A stretch of DNA of 64,000 nucleotides from Geodermatophilus sabuli (lineage in GTDB: Bacteria; Actinomycetota; Actinomycetes; Mycobacteriales; Geodermatophilaceae): assembly GCF_010686765.1 (NCBI RefSeq), contig NZ_JAAGWF010000002.1, positions 186,001 through 250,000 on the forward strand. The letters run 5' to 3'. The stretch's first letter is position 1, and every line of letters starts with the position of its first letter. Positions 22,713 through 31,588 of this stretch are shown one piece after another. Position numbers and translations under genes: made by a program. The notes beneath the pieces are model-generated. The model did not search any database. It was not told the origin of the DNA and saw only the letters and a program-made list of their open reading frames with translations.

Positions 22713-23007
22713 GGAAGAACGGAGAGCCGCCGGATGGCGCGCCCTTGCCCCACTGCACCACCTCGCCGTCCCCGGCACTGCCGTTCCCGGGCGCACCCCC
22801 GCACCTGACGCCCGCGGCCGTCCCGTCCGGACGCCGCCCGCGGGCCCCCGAGCACCCTCCGCTCGACCGGCTGACCGCCGCCTCCCAGGTGCGCCCGCGC
22901 CGGCCCGGCTCCTCCCGGGACGCCGCAGCCCCCGCTGCCCTCCTCCTCGCAGGCACCGCCCCCGCCGGGGCGCTGCCGCACCCGCACCCCACGGAGTCCT
23001 CTCCCTC
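22713..23007 (+). other. Long leader between riboswitch and its gene
   Basis: About 295 bases separate the aptamer from the start codon. The first 30 bases contain the P1-competing sequence. The rest is C-rich with no recognisable gene; it is either an extended expression platform or untranslated leader. Confidence 0.55.
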
Positions 23008-23925
23008 ATGGCCCCCCGCACCACCACGTCCGGCGGCTCCCGCCGGGCGCCCAGCTCGCGCCGTCGTCCGCCGGCCGCCGTCCGCCGTCCCGCGCTCTAC
23101 CTCGGCGTCGCCGTGGCCGGCGCCGTCCTGGTCAACGTCGCGATCGGCGTGGACCCGACCGCGCAGGCCGAGGCCGGCACGTCGGAGTCGGTCAGCGTCG
23201 CCCAGCAGCTCGGCCTGACCGCTCAGGCCGGTCCGCTCGAGGCGACCGAGGACCCGCAGCCGCTGGACCTCCAGCCCCTCGAGGACCTGACGGCCACCCG
23301 CAGCACCCGCGAGGCCGAGCAGACCGCGGCTCAGCAGGCGCAGGCCGCCGCCGACCAGGCCGAGCGCGACCGGCTGGCCGCGGAGGCCGCCGCCGCCGAG
23401 GCCGCGCGGGCCGCCGAGGAGGCCGCCGCGCGGAAGGCCGCGGAGGCCGCCGCAGCCGCCGAGGCCGAGGCCGCGGCCGTGGCGGCCTCCCGGGCCGACG
23501 CCGCCGAGGACACCCCCTCCCGCGGGTTCGACGCGGCCCCCGCCACCGCCGCCGCGGCCCCGGCCGCCTCGGTGGTCGCCCGCATCAACAACAGCGCCGG
23601 CAACGTCAAGCCGGTGGTCCAGGCCGCCGCCAACGCGGTCATGAGCAACGTCGCCGGCATCAGCAGCATCGGTGGCACCCGGGCCAGCGCGACCGATCCG
23701 GGCGGCCACCCGTCCGGGCTGGCGGCGGACTACATGTGCAGCTCCTCGGTGGGCGACGCCGTCGTCGCCTACCACGTCGCCCACTGGGCCGAGCTCGGCG
23801 TGGACTACCTGATCTGGGAGCAGCGGATGCTCAGCTCGCCGGGCGGCTCGTGGAAGCCCATGGAGAACCGCGGCAGCCCCACGGCCAACCACTTCGACCA
23901 CGTGCACGTGAACTACCGCGGCTGA
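23008..23925 (+). CDS. Riboswitch-controlled secreted protein with Ala-rich coiled coil
   Basis: A 305-residue exported protein. A basic N-terminus and one hydrophobic segment (about 29-48) serve as signal or anchor. Residues about 95-165 form an Ala/Glu/Lys-rich coiled coil. The C-terminal domain (about 195-305) carries Gly-Gly-His-Pro-Ser-Gly-Leu-Ala-Ala-Asp-Tyr-Met and ends with Asn-His-Phe-Asp-His-Val-His-Val; this His/Asp-rich layout is seen in actinobacterial cell-wall-associated proteins and looks like a metal site. A c-di-AMP riboswitch upstream argues for a role in envelope remodelling or osmotic control. Peptidase activity is not proven. Confidence 0.82.
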   Translation: MAPRTTTSGGSRRAPSSRRRPPAAVRRPALYLGVAVAGAVLVNVAIGVDPTAQAEAGTSESVSVAQQLGLTAQAGPLEATEDPQPLDLQPLEDLTATRSTREAEQTAAQQAQAAADQAERDRLAAEAAAAEAARAAEEAAARKAAEAAAAAEAEAAAVAASRADAAEDTPSRGFDAAPATAAAAPAASVVARINNSAGNVKPVVQAAANAVMSNVAGISSIGGTRASATDPGGHPSGLAADYMCSSSVGDAVVAYHVAHWAELGVDYLIWEQRMLSSPGGSWKPMENRGSPTANHFDHVHVNYRG

Positions 23926-23946
23926 GCCGTCCGGCCCGCGCCACCG

Positions 23947-23963
23947 GACCCGACGTGCGGGTC
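23947..23963. terminator. Small hairpin between convergent genes
   Basis: GACCCG and CGGGTC with a five-base loop lie between the stops of the secreted-protein and P450 genes. It could end transcription from either side. The stem is only six base pairs. Confidence 0.3.
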
Positions 23964-25356
23964 AGAACGTGACGGGCAGCTCCTCGACGCCGTGGACGAG
24001 GGAGAACCGGCGGTAGCGGAGCCGGTCGGCCGGGACGGCGAGAGCGAGGTCCGGGAAGCGGCGGAACAGCGCCGGCAGCACGATGCGCAGCTCCAGGCGG
24101 GCGAGCTCGGCGCCGACGCAGCGGTGCAGCCCGTGGCCGAACGCCAGGTGCCCGCCGACCGGCCGCCGCGCCGGGTCGACCTCGTCGGGGTGCGGGCCGG
24201 CCCAGGCCGGGTCGCGGTTGGCCGCGCTCAGCGACGCGAGGACGACGTCGCCGGTCCGGAGCGGGGTGCCCAGCAGGTCCATGTCCCGGGTGGCGAACCG
24301 TGGGAAGGCCAGCTGCACCACGGACAGGTGGCGCAGCAGCTCCTCCACGACGCGCTCCACCTCGTCGGGGGCGCCGCTGCGGACCACGTCGGCCCACGCG
24401 GGTTCGCGCAGCAGCACCACCGTGCCGAGGGAGATCATCCCGGCCGTGGTCTCGTAGCCGCCGGTGAGAATGCCGTCGGCCAGCCCCGCGAGGTCGGCGT
24501 CGGAGACGTCCTCGCCCTCGGCCCGGATGATCGAGCCGATCAGTCCCGGACCGGGCGCGCTGCGCTGGGCGGCCACCGCGTCGAAGAGCAGCCGGCGCTG
24601 GTCGGAGACCGCGCCGAACGCGCCGGCCGCTCCGCCGGTGGCGTCGAACCGCCGGCTGCCCAGCCGGGCGAGGACCTCCTGGTCGGGAGCCGCCAGCCCG
24701 AGCAGGCCGCAGATGGTCTCCAGGGGGACGGCGGCGGAGACCACGCGCGCCAGGTCGGCCGGTGGCCCGGCCGTCGCCAGGGCGTCGAGCCGCCGGGCGA
24801 CGATCCCCTCGATCGTCGGCTCCAGCCGCTGCAGCCGGCGCCGGGTGAACTCCGGGGCGATCAGCCCGCGCAGCCGGGTGTGCAGCGGCGGGTCGGTGAA
24901 GCCGAGGCCGCCGACGTCCTCGGCCGAGGCGGGGCCGCCCCCGCCGAGCAGAGGCCGGATGTCGTTGCTGAACGCCGTCCGGTCGCTGAGGACCGCGCGG
25001 GTCTCCGCGTGGCCGGTCACCAGGTGCACGGTGCGGTCGAGCGGCAGGTCCAGCCGGTGCACCGGCCCGCGGGAGCGCAGTTCGGCCAGCCGCGGCACCG
25101 GGTCGGTCCCGGTCCGCTGCAGGAGCACCCGCGCGTTCTCCGGGAGGAAGGTCAGCCGGGAGAGGTCGATGCCCCGCGTCCGGATCCGGCGGGCGACCAG
25201 ACGGCCCAGCCAGGCCCGCGCCCACGCCGTCGGGCCGGTCCGCGAGCGGGGTCCCGCCCGTCCCGACGCCGACCCGCGGCTCGCCCGGGGTGAGCCGGGA
25301 GGCAGCTTCCGGGCCGGCCGGCGGCGGGTGGGGGAGGAGGGGTCGGACGAGCGCAT
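23962..25356 (-). CDS. Cytochrome P450
   Basis: A 464-residue soluble bacterial P450. The I-helix oxygen-activation motif is Gly-Gly-Tyr-Glu-Thr-Thr-Ala-Gly, with Glu in place of the more usual Asp. The K-helix Glu-x-x-Arg is in Glu-Glu-Leu-Leu-Arg. The haem loop Phe-Gly-His-Gly-Leu-His-Arg-Cys-Val-Gly contains the Cys thiolate near residue 413. It needs a ferredoxin and reductase, none of which is next to it. A Ser/Arg/Pro-rich N-terminal extension of about 60 residues is unusual. The ATG at 25356 has GAGGG upstream. It is last in an operon after an amidase and a TetR regulator. Confidence 0.92.
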   Translation of the reverse strand: MRSSDPSSPTRRRPARKLPPGSPRASRGSASGRAGPRSRTGPTAWARAWLGRLVARRIRTRGIDLSRLTFLPENARVLLQRTGTDPVPRLAELRSRGPVHRLDLPLDRTVHLVTGHAETRAVLSDRTAFSNDIRPLLGGGGPASAEDVGGLGFTDPPLHTRLRGLIAPEFTRRRLQRLEPTIEGIVARRLDALATAGPPADLARVVSAAVPLETICGLLGLAAPDQEVLARLGSRRFDATGGAAGAFGAVSDQRRLLFDAVAAQRSAPGPGLIGSIIRAEGEDVSDADLAGLADGILTGGYETTAGMISLGTVVLLREPAWADVVRSGAPDEVERVVEELLRHLSVVQLAFPRFATRDMDLLGTPLRTGDVVLASLSAANRDPAWAGPHPDEVDPARRPVGGHLAFGHGLHRCVGAELARLELRIVLPALFRRFPDLALAVPADRLRYRRFSLVHGVEELPVTF

Positions 25357-25444
25357 GGTCCCTCGCGTCAGGTCGCGGTGCGGGCTCGGGAGCGACGGGC
25401 GTCGCTCCGGTCGCCAGCGTCGCGACGCCGGACCCGACCGGCAA

Positions 25445-26089
25445 TCAGGTGGCCCCCCCAACTCCGTCCGCCGCCGTGGGGGACGACCCTGACCCGTCCC
25501 GCGCGGCGGCCCGGAGCGCGGCCATGAGGCCGTCCAGGCCGGGGAGCTGGTAGCTCCAGAAGGCGGCGATCATCGCGCGGGCCTGCTCGCGGTCCTCGGC
25601 GGTGCGCAGGATGTGCGCCAGTGCCCGGCGGGTGTTGTCGAAGACGAGGACCAGGACCTCCCGGTGCACCGCGGACGGCGGGGCGGGCAGGCTCCGCTCC
25701 GCGTGCTCGACGAGGCGCCGGACGAACGCGTCGGGACACCCGGCGACCGGGGTGCCCTCGGCCCGGTCGAGCAGGACGACGACGGCCAGGCGCTGGTCGA
25801 GCCAGAAGTCGAGCAGCTCCGCCGCCGCCGGGCCGTGGGCGCGTCCCTCCGCGAGGGCGGCGACCCGGGTGTCGAGCAGCCGGTCGTGACGGGCCGGCAG
25901 GTCCGCGGGGACGACGGCGGCGAACAGGGCCTCCTTCGAGGCGAAGTACCGGTAGACGTTCGCCGGCGCGGTGCCCGCGGCGGCGGCGATCTCGGCCATC
26001 GACGTGCGCCCGTAGCCGCGGTCGGCGAAGCACCGCAGGGCCGCGGTCTCGATCCGGGCGCGGACGGCGGGTTTGAGGACCTGCGCCAT
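25445..26089 (-). CDS. TetR family transcriptional regulator
   Basis: A 214-residue regulator. The N-terminal helix-turn-helix (about 8-55) reads Ala-Ala-Leu-Arg-Cys-Phe-Ala-Asp-Arg-Gly-Tyr-Gly-Arg-Thr-Ser-Met-Ala-Glu-Ile-Ala-Ala-Ala-Ala, ending Val-Tyr-Arg-Tyr-Phe-Ala-Ser-Lys-Glu, which is textbook TetR. The remainder is an all-helical ligand domain. Its ATG overlaps the amidase stop by one base (TGATG). Placed between amidase and P450, it probably represses this operon; I saw no convincing operator in the upstream gap. Confidence 0.92.
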   Translation of the reverse strand: MAQVLKPAVRARIETAALRCFADRGYGRTSMAEIAAAAGTAPANVYRYFASKEALFAAVVPADLPARHDRLLDTRVAALAEGRAHGPAAAELLDFWLDQRLAVVVLLDRAEGTPVAGCPDAFVRRLVEHAERSLPAPPSAVHREVLVLVFDNTRRALAHILRTAEDREQARAMIAAFWSYQLPGLDGLMAALRAAARDGSGSSPTAADGVGGAT

Positions 26090-27519
26090 CAGGCTGACGG
26101 GGACGACGTCGCCAGCCAGGTGAGGTCCGGCCGGGTCCCGGCCCACGGGGCGGCCGCCTCCAGCTCGTAGGCCAGGGCCAGCAACACCCGGTCGGCCCCC
26201 GGCGCCGCGGCGGCGTGGATCCCGACCGGCAGCCCGTCGTCCCGGCCGAGCGGGAGCGACATGGCCGGGCAGCCCGCCACGTTGTGGATCGGGGTGTAGC
26301 CCACGGCCTCCTCGGTGCGCCGGATCAGCGTCTCCCGGCCGGCCGCCGGGGCGAGGTGCCCCAGCGGCCAGGAGGTGCGGGCGAGGGTGGGGCTGAGGAC
26401 GACGTCCCACCGCCGGAACAGCCGCAGGTAGGCGCGGGCCGCGGCGGCGAACGCCCGTTCCGCGGCGGCCGGCGCGTCCGGGCCGAGCGTCGCGGCCCAG
26501 TCGATGAGCTCGAGGGTGAACGGCTCGAGCTCGGCCGGCCCCGGCGGCCGGCCGAGCACCGGCGCGAACGCCTCGGCGACCTGGGTCATCGTGAGCGCGG
26601 CCGCGGTGAAGAAGCCCTGGCTGACCGCGGCCCCGTCGACGTCCGGGGCGTCGGTCACGTCGACGCGGTGGCCGAGGGACGCGCAGAGCCCGGCGGCGCG
26701 CTCCAGCTCGCGCCGCACGGCCTCGTCGGGCTGGCGCCCGGTCAGCGTCGGCACCAGCACGGCGATCCGGAGCCGCCTTGGGTCCGGGCCGGTGACCAGC
26801 CCGATCGGCGGGTGCACGGCGTCCGGGCCGGTGCGCTCGGTGGCCGCCAGCAGGTGGGCGCTGTCGCGCACCGAGCGGCTCATGCAGTGGTCCACGACCA
26901 GCGCGGGGAGACCGGGGAGGTCGGGGCCGGTGGGGACGCACCGCCGGTTCGACGGCTTGAACCCGAACACGCCGGTGAGGGCGGCGGGGACGCGGAGCGA
27001 GCCGCCGCCGTCGTTCCCGTGGGCCAGCGGGACGATCCCCGCGGCCACCAGCGCGGCGGACCCGCCCGAGGAGCCCCCGGCCGACAGGCCCGCGCGCCAG
27101 GGGTTGAGCGTTTCGCCGTGCAGGGCCGTCTCGGTGCTGCCGAGCAGCCCGAACTCCGAGCTGGTCGCGGAGCAGACCACCGCCAGACCGGCGTCCCGGA
27201 GCCGGGCGGCGTAGGGCGAGACGCCGGGCGCCGGCGTGCCGGCCATCAGCCGGGAGCCCATGGTCCAGGGCAGTCCGGGCCAGGCGAGGAGTTCCTTGAC
27301 GGCCACGGGGACGCCGGCCAGCGGGCCGGCCGTCGCCGGGTGACCGGGGACGGCGGCGTCGGGATCAGCGACGGCGGCGACGGCGTTCAGCCCCGCCCAG
27401 CGCTCGATCAGCGCGCGGGCGGTCTCGGCCAGGTCCGCGGGGGTGACCTCTCCCGCGCGCACCAGCCGGGCCATCTCGACGGCGTCCCATCCCCGGTGGT
27501 CCTGCTCCGCGATCAGCAC
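26089..27519 (-). CDS. Amidase signature family hydrolase
   Basis: A 476-residue amidase. The Ser-cisSer-Lys triad can be placed: Lys in Val-Pro-Val-Ala-Val-Lys-Glu near residue 75, and the serines in Ser-Ala-Gly-Gly-Ser-Ser-Gly-Gly-Ser-Ala-Ala and Gly-Asn-Asp-Gly-Gly-Gly-Ser-Leu-Arg-Val-Pro-Ala. The family hydrolyses a wide range of amides, so substrate is unknown. The GTG start is 222 bases from the divergent gene at 27741. Co-transcription with a P450 suggests a pathway in which an amide is opened and the product hydroxylated. Confidence 0.9.
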   Translation of the reverse strand: MLIAEQDHRGWDAVEMARLVRAGEVTPADLAETARALIERWAGLNAVAAVADPDAAVPGHPATAGPLAGVPVAVKELLAWPGLPWTMGSRLMAGTPAPGVSPYAARLRDAGLAVVCSATSSEFGLLGSTETALHGETLNPWRAGLSAGGSSGGSAALVAAGIVPLAHGNDGGGSLRVPAALTGVFGFKPSNRRCVPTGPDLPGLPALVVDHCMSRSVRDSAHLLAATERTGPDAVHPPIGLVTGPDPRRLRIAVLVPTLTGRQPDEAVRRELERAAGLCASLGHRVDVTDAPDVDGAAVSQGFFTAAALTMTQVAEAFAPVLGRPPGPAELEPFTLELIDWAATLGPDAPAAAERAFAAAARAYLRLFRRWDVVLSPTLARTSWPLGHLAPAAGRETLIRRTEEAVGYTPIHNVAGCPAMSLPLGRDDGLPVGIHAAAAPGADRVLLALAYELEAAAPWAGTRPDLTWLATSSPSA

Positions 27520-27740
27520 GACGCAACAGTGAACGCCTCATTCGCGTTTGACAAGAGGCGTGGGCGTGGGCGCGGGCGATCCCGGACGAGCCGGCCGACG
27601 TCCACCCGGCTTGGGGGATGTACCGGTCCGCCGGTCCGGCGGCATGCTCGATCCGTCCGGCCCGGCGCACCGTCGTCGGGGCTGCTCGGACAGGGCCGCT
27701 CCACGTCGGAGCGGGGCCGCCAGGAGGCAGGGGGAGCGCG

Positions 27741-28070
27741 ATGACGCTGGCAGTTCCCACCACGCGGACGGCCGGTTCACCGGCCGGCCGGGGTGATGCG
27801 GTCGACCGCATCATCGCCGCCGTGGCCGCGGACCCCGCGCCGCGGCTGACCGGTCGGGCACCGGCAGGCGGCGCCGAGCTCGCTGACCGGATCCGCCGGG
27901 CCGCGATGGACGTGGAGCTGGCCACGGTGCTGACCGTCCGGGCCGAACGCCTGGGCAACCCGGTGCTGGCGTCGATGCTGCGCGAGCGTGCCGCCGTCCG
28001 CCGTGGCCGTGCCGAGCGGATCCGGGCCGATCTCGCGGCACGCGGGGTCATCACCCACCGGGCAGCCTGA
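27741..28070 (+). CDS. Small helical protein of unknown function
   Basis: A 109-residue protein. The N-terminal 20 residues are Thr/Ala-rich and probably disordered; the rest is strongly helical and rich in Arg, Ala and Glu (Met-Asp-Val-Glu-Leu-Ala-Thr-Val-Leu-Thr-Val-Arg-Ala-Glu-Arg). I do not recognise a family. AGGAGGCAGGGGGA precedes the ATG. It converges on whiB with 15 bases between the stops. Confidence 0.7.
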   Translation: MTLAVPTTRTAGSPAGRGDAVDRIIAAVAADPAPRLTGRAPAGGAELADRIRRAAMDVELATVLTVRAERLGNPVLASMLRERAAVRRGRAERIRADLAARGVITHRAA

Positions 28071-28085
28071 GCCGCCCGGGGTCCG

Positions 28086-28400
28086 TCAGGCGCTGAGCGG
28101 GATCCGCCGCTGCAGGCGCAGCCGCCGGCGCTCGCGCTCGGACAGGCCGCCCCAGATGCCGAACCGCTCGTCGTTGGACAGCGCGTACTCCAGGCACTCC
28201 GTCTGCACGGCGCAGCCGACGCAGACCCGCTTGGCCTCGCGCGTGGAGCCGCCCTTCTCCGGGAAGAACGCCTCGGGGTCGGTCTCGGCGCACAGCGCGT
28301 CCAGGCGCCACGACTCGTCGACCGGCGTGGTGTCGGTCCAGGTCGCCGGGGCGGACGAGTCGGTGAGCAGGGTCAGGGACGGGCGGGAGAACGACGACAC
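28086..28400 (-). CDS. whiB2: WhiB family Fe-S transcriptional regulator, WhiB2/WhmD type
   Basis: A 104-residue Wbl protein. The four cluster-binding cysteines occur as Leu-Cys-Ala-Glu-Thr-Asp-Pro-Glu-Ala-Phe-Phe-Pro and Val-Cys-Val-Gly-Cys-Ala-Val-Gln-Thr-Glu-Cys. The signature Gly-Ile-Trp-Gly-Gly-Leu-Ser-Glu-Arg-Glu-Arg-Arg follows. The run Phe-Phe-Pro-Glu-Lys-Gly-Gly-Ser-Thr-Arg-Glu-Ala-Lys is characteristic of the WhiB (Streptomyces) and WhmD (mycobacterial) branch, which acts in septation and cell division. The GTG has GGAG upstream. The 286-base upstream gap to the divergent transporter gene must hold its promoter. Confidence 0.92.
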   Translation of the reverse strand: MSSFSRPSLTLLTDSSAPATWTDTTPVDESWRLDALCAETDPEAFFPEKGGSTREAKRVCVGCAVQTECLEYALSNDERFGIWGGLSERERRRLRLQRRIPLSA

Positions 28401-28686
28401 GGGGGGCTCCTCGACTGGATGCGTGCCGCACCGGAAGTGACGGACCGGTACGGCCTGGCTGCTGTCTGTGACGTTACGGTCCGGGCCCCGAGGGGCGCAC
28501 TGGCACAACCCGCGCGAAAGTCCGGCGGCCTCTTGGTGGAATGTGTGCCCGGACGCGCGGAGCCGCGCGGGCGGACGTGTCGGGGTCCGGCGGTCCGCCC
28601 GCCGGGGAACAGAGCGACGTCTGCGCGGTTGTCGATCCCGTGCTGAGCCAGGACGACGTCGCCGGCCCCCGGCCGCGCCGGCGCGG

Positions 28687-29511
28687 ATGATCAACGCCCT
28701 GCCGGCCGGCCTGCTCCCGGACGGACTGACCCCGACGGTCCTCGTGCTGGTGCTCGTGGCGGCGCTGGCGGCCGGGTGGATCGACGCCGTGGTCGGGGGC
28801 GGTGGTCTGCTGCAACTCCCCGCGCTGCTCCTCGTGCCGGGGCTCAGCCCGGTGCAGGCGCTGGCGACCAACAAGCTGGCGTCGGTGTTCGGCACGGCGA
28901 CCAGCGCGGTCACCTACCACCGCCGCGCCCGCCCCGACCTGCGGACGGCGCTGCCCATGGCCGCGGTCGCGCTCGTGAGCAGCTTCGCGGGGGCGTCCCT
29001 CGCCTCGCTGCTGCCGGCCGCGGTGTTCAAGCCGGTCATCGTCGTCGCGCTCGTCCTCATCGCCGGGGTGACCCTGCTGCGGCCCGCGCTCGGCGAGGTG
29101 ACGGCGCTGCGCCACCGCGGGGGCAGGCACCACGGGGTCGCCGTCGCCGTCGGGTCCGTGATCGGCTTCTACGACGGCGTCCTCGGTCCGGGGACGGGGT
29201 CCTTCCTCGTCTTCGCCATGGTGTCCCTACTCGGGTACGACTTCCTGTCCGCCAGCGCGAAGGCCAAGATCGTCAACGTGGCCACCAACCTGGGTGCCCT
29301 GCTGTTCTTCGTCCCGCACGGGTCGGTCTTCTGGGGGCTCGGGCTGCTCATGGGCGCGGCCAACATGCTCGGCGGCTACCTCGGCTCCCGGGCGGCGACC
29401 GCCCGGGGGAGCGGCTTCATCCGCGTCGCCTTCCTCGTGGTGGTCACGGCGCTCATCGCCCGGCTCGGCTGGGACGTGTGGAGCGAGAACCTCCGGCCCC
29501 TGGTCGGCTGA
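28687..29511 (+). CDS. TauE/SafE family membrane exporter
   Basis: A 274-residue membrane protein with about eight helices arranged as two similar halves. The first half carries Ala-Gly-Trp-Ile-Asp-Ala-Val-Val-Gly-Gly-Gly-Gly-Leu-Leu, the second Ile-Gly-Phe-Tyr-Asp-Gly-Val-Leu-Gly-Pro-Gly-Thr-Gly, the typical TauE/SafE repeats. The family moves sulfite, sulfonates or related organic anions across the membrane; no sulfur genes are close, so the substrate is open. The ATG lacks a clear ribosome-binding site. Confidence 0.88.
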   Translation: MINALPAGLLPDGLTPTVLVLVLVAALAAGWIDAVVGGGGLLQLPALLLVPGLSPVQALATNKLASVFGTATSAVTYHRRARPDLRTALPMAAVALVSSFAGASLASLLPAAVFKPVIVVALVLIAGVTLLRPALGEVTALRHRGGRHHGVAVAVGSVIGFYDGVLGPGTGSFLVFAMVSLLGYDFLSASAKAKIVNVATNLGALLFFVPHGSVFWGLGLLMGAANMLGGYLGSRAATARGSGFIRVAFLVVVTALIARLGWDVWSENLRPLVG

Positions 29512-29605
29512 GCGCCGATCCCGGCCCACCGCCGGCGCGCGGGTTGACTGCCCGGGGACCTGGCACGTAGGCACGGGGCACGGTGCCCAGGGAGAGGTCG
29601 GCGAC

Positions 29606-31582
29606 ATGGACGGCATCCTCGAGGGAGTCCTGCTGGTCCCCACCGTCGTGCTGACGGTCCTCCTCTTCGGCGCCGTCATCCGGCGGCTGCTCGGTGTCCG
29701 GCTGGGGCCGGTGCGCGCGGTGCTGGCGGCCGCACTGGCCCTGCTGGTCGCGGGGCCGGTCCTGCAGGCGTTCCTGCCCGACCCGGAGCAGGCCGATCCG
29801 GGGACCGCGCTGCTGTTCGCTGCCCTGGCCCTGTGCTGCGCCAGCCTGGCGGCGATGGCGGTGGTCGTGATCGCCGACGTGGTCGTGCCCGAGGGCTCCC
29901 TGCCCGGGCCGGTCGAGCTCTGGCGGGGGTGGCGCAGCCGGGCGGCCAGGGCGCACCGGTACGCCCAGATCCTGCAGATCGCCGTCCGCCACGGCCTGGG
30001 CCGGTTCCTGCGGGGACGCCGGCCGGCCGGGGTGGAGTCCGCGGCCGCGCGACGGGAGCTCGCGCGGTCCCTCCGCCGCGCGCTGGACGAGGGCGGCGTC
30101 ACCTTCGTGAAGCTCGGCCAGCAGCTGTCCACCCGGCGGGACCTGGTGCCGGCGGAGTTCGCCGACGAGCTCGCCGCGCTGCAGGACGAGGCGGCGCCGG
30201 TCCCGTGGGAGGAGGTGCGTGCCGTGCTGCTCGCCGAGCTCGGGCGACCGGTCGAGGAGGTGTTCGCCGCGGTGGATCCCGAGCCGCTGGCCGCCGCCTC
30301 GGTCGCCCAGGTGCACGCGGCGCGGTCGTTCGACGGTGCCGACGTGGTGCTCAAGGTGCAGCGGCCCGGCGTCTGCGCCGTCGTCGAGCGGGACCTCGAC
30401 ATCCTGCTCACGCTCGCCCGGACCCTCGAGGCCCGGACGCCGTGGGGTCGTTCGCTCGGGCTGGTCGGGCTGGCGACGGGCTTCGCCGACGCGCTGCGGG
30501 AGGAGCTGGACTTCACCACCGAGCGCGACAACCTCACCGCGATGGCCGCGGCCCTCCGCGCGTCACCGAGCCGCGGGGTCCGGGTGCCGACGCCGCATGC
30601 CGCCCTGTCGACCGGGCGGGTGCTGGTCATGGAGCGGCTGGAGGGGACGCCGCTCGGGTCGGCCGGCCCGGCGCTGGCGGAGCTCGGCCCGGGACGTCGC
30701 TCGGCCGTCGCCGGCGCGCTGCTGGCCACGGTCCTCGACCAGGTGCTCGACCACGGTCTGTTCCACGTCGACCTGCACCCCGGGAACGTCCTGCTGCAGG
30801 CCGACGGGGCCCTGGGGCTGCTCGACCTGGGCTCGGTGGGGCGCCTGGACAGCACCACCAGGACGGCGTTCGGCCGGCTCATGGCCGCGCTCGGCAGCAC
30901 CGACTCCCTCACCGCCGGCGATGCGCTGCTGGAGCTCCTCGACCGGCCGCCGGAGATCGACGAGCGGGAGCTGGAGCGTGCCCTCGGCGTGCTGATCGTC
31001 CGGTTCACCGCGCCCGGTGCGTCGGTGGGGGCCGCCGCGTTCGGCGCGCTGTTCCGGCTCGTGACCGCGCACCGCCTGCCGATCCCCGCGCAGGTGGCCG
31101 CGGTCTTCCGCACCTTCGCCACGCTGGAGGGGACGCTGGCGCTGATCGACCCGGGCTTCGACCTCGTCGCGGAGGCCCGCGCGGCCGGCCGGGGCCGGGT
31201 GGCGCAGTCGCTGACCCCGCAGCGGCTGCGGCGGTCGGCCGAGGAGGAGCTGGCGGCGCTGCTGCCACTGCTGCGGCGGCTGCCGCGCCGGGTCGACCGG
31301 ATCGCCGACGCGGTCGAGCACGGCCGGCTGGGGGTCAACGTCCGGCTGTTCGCCGACGCCCGCGACCGCCGGCTGGTCACCGGCCTGGTGCACCTGACCC
31401 TGTCCGCGCTGCTGGGGGCCGCGGCCGGCCTCATGGCGGTGCTCTTCCTGGACATGCCCGGCGGTCCGCAGGTCACCGACTCGGTGCGACTGTTCCCGGT
31501 GTTCGGCTACGGGTTGCTCGTGGTCGCCGTCGTCCTGGTGCTACGCGTGCTGGTCGTGGTCTTCCGGCAGGACCGCTCGTGA
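29606..31582 (+). CDS. ABC1/UbiB-like atypical kinase with membrane helices
   Basis: A 658-residue protein. Two or three N-terminal helices (about 5-95) lead into a UbiB/ABC1 kinase-like domain (about 150-560) and two C-terminal helices close it (about 595-650). Signature motifs are Phe-Val-Lys-Leu-Gly-Gln-Gln-Leu-Ser-Thr-Arg (the KxGQ motif), Ala-Ala-Ala-Ser-Val-Ala-Gln-Val-His, the Lys in Val-Val-Leu-Lys-Val-Gln-Arg-Pro, His-Val-Asp-Leu-His-Pro-Gly-Asn, and Leu-Leu-Asp-Leu-Gly in place of the usual Asp-Phe-Gly. The family supports quinone or isoprenoid lipid metabolism, probably as an ATPase. No quinone genes are adjacent. Confidence 0.9.
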   Translation: MDGILEGVLLVPTVVLTVLLFGAVIRRLLGVRLGPVRAVLAAALALLVAGPVLQAFLPDPEQADPGTALLFAALALCCASLAAMAVVVIADVVVPEGSLPGPVELWRGWRSRAARAHRYAQILQIAVRHGLGRFLRGRRPAGVESAAARRELARSLRRALDEGGVTFVKLGQQLSTRRDLVPAEFADELAALQDEAAPVPWEEVRAVLLAELGRPVEEVFAAVDPEPLAAASVAQVHAARSFDGADVVLKVQRPGVCAVVERDLDILLTLARTLEARTPWGRSLGLVGLATGFADALREELDFTTERDNLTAMAAALRASPSRGVRVPTPHAALSTGRVLVMERLEGTPLGSAGPALAELGPGRRSAVAGALLATVLDQVLDHGLFHVDLHPGNVLLQADGALGLLDLGSVGRLDSTTRTAFGRLMAALGSTDSLTAGDALLELLDRPPEIDERELERALGVLIVRFTAPGASVGAAAFGALFRLVTAHRLPIPAQVAAVFRTFATLEGTLALIDPGFDLVAEARAAGRGRVAQSLTPQRLRRSAEEELAALLPLLRRLPRRVDRIADAVEHGRLGVNVRLFADARDRRLVTGLVHLTLSALLGAAAGLMAVLFLDMPGGPQVTDSVRLFPVFGYGLLVVAVVLVLRVLVVVFRQDRS

Positions 31583-31588
31583 CCGGGG

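Noticed and set aside
27548-27577. TTGACA as a promoter for the gene at 27741
   Set aside because: No acceptable -10 box follows at 16-18 bases, and the distance to the start is large.
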